NCBI GenBank assembly: GCA_029939535.1
Contig: JAOZST010000031.1
Coordinates: forward strand, 1-27,847
DNA from: NBML01 sp029939535
GTDB taxonomy: Bacteria; Desulfobacterota; Desulfobacteria; Desulfobacterales; Desulfobacteraceae
Direction of reading: 5' to 3'
DNA: 27,847 nucleotides
Every line of letters begins with the position of its first letter. The first letter of the stretch is position 1. Of this stretch, positions 8,456 through 14,624 are shown in pieces. The notes under the pieces are model-generated. The model worked only from the letters and a program-made list of their open reading frames with translations, searched no databases and was not told the origin of the DNA. Position numbers and translations under genes: made by a program.

Positions 8456-8797
8456 GATTTTCCCGGTGTTGGGGTTATAACTTTTCTGTGTTATAAATTT
8501 TTAGTATCCTTTTGTCCGATCAGGCGCTTTTTTTCAAATTCATCCCAGAAATCCTGGTCACTTTTTTGTCATCCCGCTCCAAAAATTTTGGTCTTGCGCA
8601 TTTATATCAGTCGCTGATCAGGTTAGCGGTCTTGCCATATCAAATGTTTAATGGGGCTTATATTTTAAAAAGGGTTTTACGTTGAGGGTATAAACTATTT
8701 CGAAATCAGCAGGTAAATTTTATACAATGCTTTAAAAAAACTTGACCATAGTAAATGACCATAGTAAAATTTAATAAAAATATGAAAGGATTTTACT
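8456..8797. other. 342-bp gap holding a receiver-gene remnant and the toxin-antitoxin promoter
   Basis: The left part (8491-8595) is a decayed tail of a response regulator gene. The right end (8742-8797) holds the promoter and operator repeats of the toxin-antitoxin pair. Between them, 8596-8741 is AT-rich and shows nothing recognisable. Confidence 0.7.
8491..8595 (-). pseudogene. Remnant of a response regulator 3' end
   Basis: Read on the minus strand this stretch gives KIFGAG-stop-QKSDQDFWDEFEKK, then RLIGQKDTKNL and a stop. The intact regulator at 9553-10080 ends in KLFGEGWRKSDQDFWDKFDK and so on. The conserved tryptophan codon has become TGA. At the DNA level 8500-8585 aligns without gaps to 9568-9653 with about a dozen differences by eye. 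The receiver domain itself is absent. The fragment starts 35 bp after the small kinase stop. It is either the last trace of a third paralogous regulator, once paired with that kinase, or a copy of the 9553 gene's end made when the toxin-antitoxin pair arrived. Confidence 0.8.
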
Positions 8798-8800
8798 ATG
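8742..8800 (+). promoter_or_regulatory. Promoter and autoregulatory operator of the toxin-antitoxin pair
   Basis: TTGACC (8742-8747), a 17-bp spacer and TAAAAT (8765-8770) make a good sigma70 promoter. Over it lie two perfect tandem copies of TGACCATAGTAAA (8743-8755 and 8756-8768). CATAGTAAAAT (8760-8770) is also repeated in perfect inverted form as ATTTTACTATG at 8790-8800, which includes the antitoxin start codon; the ribosome binding site AAGGA (8786-8790) lies between the arms. Phd/YefM-type antitoxins typically repress their own operon by binding such repeats, so this is very likely the operator. Confidence 0.7.
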
Positions 8801-9040
8801 ACAGAGACAATTTCAATATCAGAATTCAAGGCAACCTGCCTAAAAGTCATTGACCAGGTGAAAACCACCGGCATATCAATCATTGTAACCAAAAGAGGGG
8901 AACCATATGCCCTTGTTACAAAACCACCTGTACCGAAAAAAACTGAATCGTGGATAGGGAAATACAAGAGGGAAATAGAGATCACCGGAGATATTATAAA
9001 ACCTGCTGTGGATGAAAGTGATTGGGAAATTCTAAAATGA
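8798..9040 (+). CDS. Phd/YefM-family antitoxin
   Basis: An 80-residue protein beginning MTETISISEFKATCLKVIDQ and continuing with ISIIVTKRGEPYALV, the characteristic N-terminal DNA-binding fold of Phd/YefM antitoxins. The C-terminal 35 residues are charged and should wrap the toxin. AAGGA lies 7 nt before the ATG. Its stop overlaps the toxin start by 4 bp (ATGA), the usual coupling in type II modules. It probably neutralises the PIN toxin and represses the operon through the repeats at 8743-8800. Confidence 0.9.
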   Translation: MTETISISEFKATCLKVIDQVKTTGISIIVTKRGEPYALVTKPPVPKKTESWIGKYKREIEITGDIIKPAVDESDWEILK

Positions 9041-9429
9041 AACTGTTGCTCGATACTCATATTTTATTATGGAGTCTTTCTGGGTCTGAGAAATTACCCA
9101 CCAGGATGAAAAAAGCTTTGGAAAAGAATTCTAATGATCTTTGGTTGTCACCCATTACCACCTGGGAAATGTTAATGTTGTGCGAAAAGGGTAGAATCCG
9201 GGTTAATCATAAAGACCCTATAAAATGGATTAAAAAAACATTGAAAACATTACCCTTCAAAGAAGCCCCTTTAAATCACGAAGTGGCGATCAGAAGTAGA
9301 GAAATAGGTTTACCACACCAAGATCCAGCGGACCGTTTTATAGTGGCAACGGCCTTAGTTTATGATTTAAAACTGCTCACAGTTGACCAGAAAATACTAA
9401 ATAGCGATCATCATAAATTATGTTTTTAA
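9037..9429 (+). CDS. PIN-domain toxin (VapC-like ribonuclease)
   Basis: A 130-residue PIN domain. The acidic residues expected to hold magnesium are visible: LLDTHILLW (Asp6), ITTWEML (Glu near 45), PADRFIVATA and LLTVDQKIL. Proteins of this kind, usually annotated VapC, cleave RNA and are held in check by the paired antitoxin. The start at MKLLLDTH overlaps the antitoxin stop; an in-frame ATG 15 nt upstream lies inside the antitoxin and is less likely. A PIN toxin paired with a Phd-type antitoxin is a common combination. The pair interrupts a two-component signalling block, which points to later arrival. Confidence 0.9.
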   Translation: MKLLLDTHILLWSLSGSEKLPTRMKKALEKNSNDLWLSPITTWEMLMLCEKGRIRVNHKDPIKWIKKTLKTLPFKEAPLNHEVAIRSREIGLPHQDPADRFIVATALVYDLKLLTVDQKILNSDHHKLCF

Positions 9430-9452
9430 TAAAATAGGTGAGATTATATAGA

Positions 9453-9539
9453 ATGAAAATTGAAGACGTTCTTACTATTTTGATTGAACAGGCCAACGGC
9501 GATCACGGTGGTGATCCTCCCCGATATTGTACACACTGA
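9453..9539 (+). CDS. Possible 28-residue small protein after the toxin
   Basis: ATG at 9453 opens a frame reading MKIEDVLTILIEQANGDHGG and ending in a short Cys-His tail at 9539. A GGTGAG box lies about 10 nt upstream, and the frame begins 23 bp after the toxin stop on the same strand. The first part could form an amphipathic helix. No family is recognised, and a random frame of this length is quite possible. A small dyad, GATCAC/GTGATC at 9501-9516, lies inside it. Confidence 0.3.
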   Translation: MKIEDVLTILIEQANGDHGGDPPRYCTH

Positions 9540-9552
9540 GAGCACCTAGTTT

Positions 9553-10080
9553 TTAGTGTTCTGAACCTTTAGTATCCTTTTGTCCGGCCAGGTGTTTTTT
9601 ATCAAATTTATCCCAGAAATCCTGATCGCTTTTTCGCCATCCTTCTCCAAAAAGTTTATCAAAGATTGGTTTTGCCAGGGAAAACCAGGTGACATGATTC
9701 TTTTTGCCCTTTTCCCTTGCCATGACTACATCTGCCACAAAAAGAGAAATATCCACAAGTTTGTCCTTAGGTACATAGGCATCTGCCCCCAGTTCCATTG
9801 ACTTTTTAAGATTATCCGGGGTGAGTGCATGGGCAGTGAGCATAATGGAGGGGATCTCAAGTTTATGGGTAGCCTCAAGGATAGAATATCCCTTAACACC
9901 CATGATGTCCAGGATGGCAGCATCATAGGTGTTTTTTTTAAGTAAGAGAATTGCCGATTCAAAGCTGGAGGCTGAATCTGTTTTGCAGAGATACAACAGT
10001 TCTTCAAGGGTTTCAAGAATATCTGGTTCATCATCCACCAGAAGTATCCTTTTGTTTTCAAGGATGCCTTGATGATCCAT
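9553..10080 (-). CDS. Receiver-only response regulator with conserved C-terminal tail
   Basis: A 175-residue protein with one CheY-like receiver domain (about 10-122): acidic pair D16-D17, phosphoacceptor D58 in LDIMG, switch T82 and K105. No DNA-binding or enzymatic output domain follows. The last 45 residues form a tail with GWRKSDQDFWDKFDKK, which recurs in the paralogue at 26492 and in the remnant at 8491. AAGGAGG lies 4 nt before the ATG. It would take phosphate from one of the nearby kinases and act through protein contacts or as a phosphate sink (inference). It is convergent with the toxin-antitoxin pair. Confidence 0.9.
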   Translation of the reverse strand: MDHQGILENKRILLVDDEPDILETLEELLYLCKTDSASSFESAILLLKKNTYDAAILDIMGVKGYSILEATHKLEIPSIMLTAHALTPDNLKKSMELGADAYVPKDKLVDISLFVADVVMAREKGKKNHVTWFSLAKPIFDKLFGEGWRKSDQDFWDKFDKKHLAGQKDTKGSEH

Positions 10081-10140
10081 TTTCCCTCCTTATTTATAAA
10101 CAGGTATTTTTATAATTTAATAGTATAGGAATTTGCATTT

Positions 10141-10172
10141 GGCAGTTAGCAGTTAGCTAATGGCTAAATGCC
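10141..10172. repeat. Inverted repeat between kbl and the response regulator
   Basis: GGCAGTTAGC (10141-10150) and GCTAAATGCC (10163-10172) can pair with one mismatch, and AGTTAGC occurs twice in tandem within it. A short GCGC/GCGC dyad (10175-10186) follows. No T-run follows on the kbl side, so a rho-independent terminator is not supported. It may be a dispersed intergenic repeat. Confidence 0.35.
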
Positions 10173-10191
10173 CGCGCGATAGCGCATTAAT

Positions 10192-11415
10192 CTAGTTAAA
10201 TTTTTTCAATAATTCAATTACATAATCAATATCTGCCCTGGTGTGGGCTGCATTGATCTGGAATCTTATGGTTTCATCCCCCCTGGGTACCACGGGAAAG
10301 GTTAATCCCACCACCAGAACCCCATGATCATATAAATATTTTACAAGTTCATGGGTTTTTTCTGTATCCCGTACCATCAGGGGAACCACTGGATGGGGTC
10401 CGGGAATAGTTTCTCTACCCAGGTTGTCAAGCCCCTGCCTGAACTGGATGGTTCTTTCCTTGAGGTGATTCAGTAATGCCAGACCTTCATCAGAGTCACA
10501 GATGTCCAATGCTTTTATGGCAGCAGCACAATCTGCCACGCTTAAAGGATTGGTGTAAATATAGGTATCTGCTTTTTGTCTTATGGATTCGATGAGGGTC
10601 TGGCTTGCCGCAACAAAACCGCCATTGACCCCAAAGGCCTTACCAAAAGTTCCAACAATAATATCAGGTACAGACTTGCAATAATCCGGTGTCCCCCGTC
10701 CCGAATTTCCATAGGCACCAATGCCATGGGAATCATCCACCGCAGTGATCACCCCGTCTTTGAACCTGCCATCATAGGCCCTGCAGATATCCATAATTTC
10801 ATCAATGGGCGCATTATCCCCCCGCATGCTGAATATTCCGTCAAAGATAACCATTACCCGTTCGATATCCGGCCCCACCTCTTCCAGGCAGCGCTTGAGA
10901 TCTGCCATGTCATTGTGTTTGAAAATCCCTTTATTTCCACTGGGGATATTGCTGATGCGCATGGCCCTGATAATGCTGTTATGGTTGAGCTGGTCCCCGA
11001 TCCAATGGGTGTTTTTATTGGAAATAGACAGGGCCAGACCGCAATTGGAGGTATAGGCGGAATTAAAAATTTTAGCTGCAGGTTTGCCAGTAAATTTTGC
11101 AATTCTCTGTTCCAGCTGAGTATGAACGGTAAAGGTCCCGTCAATAAATCTCACTGCTCCAGGTCCCACCCCAAATTCATGGGTGGCCTTATCAGCTGCC
11201 TTGATCAACTCCTGGTGATTTGAAAGGGACAAATAGGAATTTGAGTTCATCCGCAAAAATTCATTGTCATTACCAAGCAGCTTATACCTGGGACCCCGCT
11301 CTCCTTTGGGCGGGATATAGCCTTGTATAACCCGCTCTTCAGATTTGGCCCTTCCTTCTTCTTTCAGGACGGCCAGTTCGTTTTTTAAGCTTTGGTCTAG
11401 TTTGTTTATTGTCAT
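10192..11415 (-). CDS. kbl: Glycine C-acetyltransferase (2-amino-3-ketobutyrate CoA ligase)
   Basis: A 407-residue fold-type I PLP enzyme of the alpha-oxoamine synthase family. It splits 2-amino-3-oxobutyrate with CoA into glycine and acetyl-CoA. The PLP lysine is K259 in GTFGKAFG, and DDSHGIGAYG (227-236) is the cofactor-binding stretch; LNHNSIIRA carries the conserved histidine. The start lies 28 nt after the tdh stop, so tdh-kbl form the classical threonine degradation operon. The sequence alone would also allow 8-amino-7-oxononanoate or serine palmitoyl synthases, but the neighbour makes kbl the best call. AAGGA lies about 11 nt before the ATG. Confidence 0.9.
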   Translation of the reverse strand: MTINKLDQSLKNELAVLKEEGRAKSEERVIQGYIPPKGERGPRYKLLGNDNEFLRMNSNSYLSLSNHQELIKAADKATHEFGVGPGAVRFIDGTFTVHTQLEQRIAKFTGKPAAKIFNSAYTSNCGLALSISNKNTHWIGDQLNHNSIIRAMRISNIPSGNKGIFKHNDMADLKRCLEEVGPDIERVMVIFDGIFSMRGDNAPIDEIMDICRAYDGRFKDGVITAVDDSHGIGAYGNSGRGTPDYCKSVPDIIVGTFGKAFGVNGGFVAASQTLIESIRQKADTYIYTNPLSVADCAAAIKALDICDSDEGLALLNHLKERTIQFRQGLDNLGRETIPGPHPVVPLMVRDTEKTHELVKYLYDHGVLVVGLTFPVVPRGDETIRFQINAAHTRADIDYVIELLKKFN

Positions 11416-11443
11416 TTTTTTTGTAGTCCTTAAAATATTTGGC

Positions 11444-12478
11444 TTATTCCCAATCCAAAATCACTTTTCCAGAGTTGCCGGACCGCATGGCATCAAATCC
11501 TTTCTGGAAATCCGTATAATGGAATTTATGGGTGATCAAAGGGGATATGTCCAGGCCGCTCTGGATCATGGAGCTCATTTTATACCAGGTTTCAAACATT
11601 TCCCTGCCATAGATGCCCTTAATGGTCAGCATGTTAAAAACCACTTTATTCCAGTCTATTTCCGTGTTGCCGGGCATGATTCCCAGCATGGCTATTTTCC
11701 CGCCATGGCACATGTTATCAAGAATGGATTTCAGGGCAGAAGGATTGCCGGACATTTCCATGGCCACATCAAAACCCTCTTTCATCCCAAGTTTTTTTTG
11801 TGCATCTTCAATGTTCTGCTTTGTCACATCAACACTAAGGGTTGCCCCGGCCTTTCTGGCCAGGTCCAGGCGGTAGGGGTTGACATCGGTGACCACTACA
11901 TACCTGGCTCCTGCGTGTCTGGCAATGGCTGCTGCCATGCAGCCAATGGGACCGGCACCTGTTATCAGGACATCCTCTCCCAGGACATCAAAGGACAGGG
12001 CCGTGTGGGTGGCATTTCCCAGGGGGTCAAAACATGCCAGGACATCCAGAGGGATATTTTTATTGCAATACCAGACATTGGTCACTGGAATGGCCAGGTA
12101 TTCGGCATAGGCTCCGGCGCGGTTTACACCAACCCCTCTGGTATCATTGCAAAGGTGTCTGCGGCCTGCAAGGCAGTTCCTGCAATGGCCGCAGACCAGG
12201 TGGCCTTCGCCGGAGACCAGGTCCCCTTTTTTAAAGTCAAACACATGGGAGCCGGTTTCCTCAATTCTGCCGACAAATTCGTGACCCACATGCATGGGCA
12301 CTGGAATTGTCTCCTGGGACCATTTGTCCCAGTTGTATATATGGACATCAGTACCACAAATTGCGGTTTTGATAATTTTGATCAAAACCTCATTGTGTTT
12401 GATTTCAGGAACCGGCACCTCTTCCAGCCAGAGTCCTGGTTCTCGCTTTGCTTTTACCAATGCTTTCATTGTTTTCAT
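11444..12478 (-). CDS. tdh: L-threonine 3-dehydrogenase
   Basis: A 344-residue zinc-dependent medium-chain dehydrogenase that oxidises L-threonine to 2-amino-3-oxobutyrate with NAD. Catalytic zinc ligands are C41 and H66-E67; the structural zinc site is C96, C99, C102, C110. TGAGPIG marks the NAD-binding fold. KTAICGTDVHIYNWD, the GREMFETWYKM stretch and IQSGLDISPLITH match E. coli Tdh as I remember it. GGAG is 10 nt upstream of the first ATG; a second ATG three codons later is the E. coli-like start. It is followed directly by kbl. Confidence 0.95.
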   Translation of the reverse strand: MKTMKALVKAKREPGLWLEEVPVPEIKHNEVLIKIIKTAICGTDVHIYNWDKWSQETIPVPMHVGHEFVGRIEETGSHVFDFKKGDLVSGEGHLVCGHCRNCLAGRRHLCNDTRGVGVNRAGAYAEYLAIPVTNVWYCNKNIPLDVLACFDPLGNATHTALSFDVLGEDVLITGAGPIGCMAAAIARHAGARYVVVTDVNPYRLDLARKAGATLSVDVTKQNIEDAQKKLGMKEGFDVAMEMSGNPSALKSILDNMCHGGKIAMLGIMPGNTEIDWNKVVFNMLTIKGIYGREMFETWYKMSSMIQSGLDISPLITHKFHYTDFQKGFDAMRSGNSGKVILDWE

Positions 12479-12490
12479 CTTATATGACTC

Positions 12491-12534
12491 CGTTTGATTT
12501 AAACGAGGATAAAAAAAATAAGGATAAAAAAAAT
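12491..12534. promoter_or_regulatory. Repeats in the tdh leader
   Basis: Two direct copies of AGGATAAAAAAAAT (12506-12519 and 12521-12534) lie next to an inverted repeat CGTTT/AAACG (12491-12505), 13 to 56 bp before the tdh start. Their place is right for an operator or for mRNA structure, but the DNA is very AT-rich and chance is possible. Confidence 0.3.
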
Positions 12535-12597
12535 GTCATTAAATCTCAAATACTATAAATTATAAAATAATATCATTGGATACCTTACTAAAAGAGA

Positions 12598-14304
12598 CTA
12601 TATGAATTCCGGATCAATGACCAGAATCATTGCATGGCCGCCTTGAACATTTATTGTATTTTTAATTCCATTATGATCGAGAATAATCTGGCATTCATAG
12701 GATCGGGCACCCGTACCGCAAATCAGGCACAAGGTCTCTTCCCTGGGTACTTCATTCAACCTTTCCCTCAGTTCCGGCTGGGGAATGTTCAGCCAGCGAT
12801 CCTTGTATTTTTCAACAAAAGGCTCCGCTTCTTTGGCTATCCTGACATCTAAAACCTGGATTTCATTATTTTTAAATTTTTCAAGGAAATCAATGACGTC
12901 TATGGGTTTGTTCAGGTTTTCAAATATATTATCCAATGTATTGCCGGCATTGTTGATAATGTCCATGGCAGATGCAAATGGCGGTGCATACCCTGTTTCA
13001 AGAACGCACACATCATCCACATTCAGGCCGGTCTGAAGCAGGGGTGCAACCGCATCAACTCTGGCTTTGATGGCATCACAATGCTCACCCACGGACTCGA
13101 TCCCCAAAATTTTTCTGGTTTTACGGTCTGCAATCAACTTGATAAACATGAGTTCAGCTGAAGGATAAAAATGGGCATGATCAGGCTGTGACACAATGGA
13201 GTGAACCGGTTCAAATCCATTGGCTTTTGCCTGGGCAGAGGTCAACCCTGCTGTGGCAACACCCATGTCAAATATTTTGATGCAGAAGGTTCCAACAGTT
13301 CCTTTGAATTTGCTTGCCCTGCCATGGATATTGTTGGCAATTATCCTGCCCTGTCTGTTGGCAAGTGATCCCAGGGGCATTGTCATGTTTTCACCGCTGA
13401 CAAGGTTTCTGAGCTCCACACAGTCACCTCCTGCATAAATATGGGGATCGGTTGTTTTCATGCATCTGTCCACAAGCAGAGCACCGGAATGGCCTATTGC
13501 CAGGCCTGAATCTGCGGCAAATTTTGTATTGGGCCGGACACCTGCGGACATCACAACCATGTCACAGTCTATGATGCCATTGCTGGTTTCAACAGAAATA
13601 ACCCTTGAATCTGAATCGCTGTTAATCCTTTTGACTTTTTCAGATAATATGAGCTTTACATCATTTTTTTCCAGCTGTTTTTCCACAATCTTTGAAAAGT
13701 TTTTGCCCAGGGCTGTTGGCAGAACCTGGTCTGCCATTTCTATGATAGTGGTTTCGACTTCCCATAACTCGGTAAGAGCTTCAGCCATTTCAATGCCAAT
13801 GGCACCGGCACCTATCACCACAGCTTTTTCCACCTGGCCCCTGGAAATTTTGTCTTTGATGTCCTCTGCATTATGAAGGTTTGACACTGTGAATACCATG
13901 GGAAGATTTGCCCCTGGTATTGCTGGTCTGAAGGGTGTTGCTCCTGTGGCAATCACCAGCTTGTCATATTCCAGGCTTTCTTTTTTCCCATTTTCCAGGT
14001 GCTGGATATTCAGTTTTTTTTCTTTTCTGTTAATGCCAATGGCTTCAACCATTGGTATGATTTCAACACCTTTATAGTTTCTAAAAAAATCTGAATCCCT
14101 TACAACATGGGACGATGTCGAATAAAGACCTTCTATGTCGGCAATATCACCTCCAACATAATAAGGTATGCCACACCCACCGTAAGAGATCAGATTATCC
14201 CTGTCTATCAAGGTAATCTGGGCCTCAGGGTCCAGTCTTCTAAGTCTGCATGCTACTTTGGGTCCCAAAGCAACCGCTCCGACGACGATGATACGTTTTG
14301 TCAT
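12598..14304 (-). CDS. CoA-disulfide reductase-type flavoprotein fused to rhodanese
   Basis: A 568-residue fusion. Residues 1 to about 450 form a pyridine nucleotide-disulfide oxidoreductase: an N-terminal Rossmann motif for FAD, the single active-site cysteine C44 in SYGGCGIPYY, a second nucleotide motif VVIGAGAIGIEMAEAL and the FAD contact IYAGGDCVE. The last 100 residues form a rhodanese domain with VLDVR and active-site C529 in CGTGARS. Family members reduce CoA disulfide, CoA persulfide or polysulfide with NAD(P)H; the rhodanese part points to persulfide handling. GAGG lies 7 nt before the ATG. It is on the same strand as tdh-kbl but 119 bp upstream. NADH oxidase is an alternative label sometimes given to such proteins. 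Confidence 0.9.
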   Translation of the reverse strand: MTKRIIVVGAVALGPKVACRLRRLDPEAQITLIDRDNLISYGGCGIPYYVGGDIADIEGLYSTSSHVVRDSDFFRNYKGVEIIPMVEAIGINRKEKKLNIQHLENGKKESLEYDKLVIATGATPFRPAIPGANLPMVFTVSNLHNAEDIKDKISRGQVEKAVVIGAGAIGIEMAEALTELWEVETTIIEMADQVLPTALGKNFSKIVEKQLEKNDVKLILSEKVKRINSDSDSRVISVETSNGIIDCDMVVMSAGVRPNTKFAADSGLAIGHSGALLVDRCMKTTDPHIYAGGDCVELRNLVSGENMTMPLGSLANRQGRIIANNIHGRASKFKGTVGTFCIKIFDMGVATAGLTSAQAKANGFEPVHSIVSQPDHAHFYPSAELMFIKLIADRKTRKILGIESVGEHCDAIKARVDAVAPLLQTGLNVDDVCVLETGYAPPFASAMDIINNAGNTLDNIFENLNKPIDVIDFLEKFKNNEIQVLDVRIAKEAEPFVEKYKDRWLNIPQPELRERLNEVPREETLCLICGTGARSYECQIILDHNGIKNTINVQGGHAMILVIDPEFI

Positions 14305-14499
14305 TTTATGCCTCAGAGTAAAAATATATTTTTATAAAAAATTATATCCGCCATTACAATTCAATGCCTTAACACAATATTAGTCAAGAATTTTTTTATC
14401 ATATGGAAATTCATTTTCCAGTAATCCCTTGCCATGGCCAAAAAGCATGTACTGATTGTCTGATATTTTGCATCCCTCCAAAGAGGGGACGTAAAAAGC

Positions 14500-14529
14500 T
14501 TGACACTTGATTAATGATATTGGTATAAG
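14500..14529 (+). promoter_or_regulatory. Putative sigma70 promoter of hutU
   Basis: A perfect TTGACA (14500-14505) and TATAAG (14524-14529) are separated by 18 bp, about 95 bp before the hutU start. The operator-like palindrome abuts the -10 box. Confidence 0.6.
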
Positions 14530-14543
14530 CTTGTATATACAAG
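14530..14543. promoter_or_regulatory. HutC/GntR-like operator palindrome
   Basis: CTTGTATATACAAG is a perfect 14-bp palindrome starting right after the -10 box, where a bound protein would block transcription. TGTATATACA is the core I recall for HutC, the GntR-family repressor of histidine utilisation that responds to urocanate. Its place before a urocanate hydratase gene makes this a good operator candidate. Confidence 0.6.
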
Positions 14544-14624
14544 TTGGTTTTGGGCCATATTCTGCCCCGGGATTCAGTGTTTGACCATTTAATAATATGA
14601 AAATTAAATATAAGGAGAATAAAA

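Larger units (their letters stand above)
14305..14624. other. 320-bp divergent promoter region
   Basis: This separates the minus-strand flavoprotein from plus-strand hutU. It is AT-rich, with a small CCCTC/GAGGG hairpin at 14474-14487, the hutU promoter and a perfect 14-bp palindrome. Short open frames here lack ribosome binding sites and are not called. Confidence 0.6.

Noticed and set aside
11345..12487. 380-residue plus-strand frame antisense to tdh
   Set aside because: It is a long mirror frame of a well-identified gene and shows no domain.
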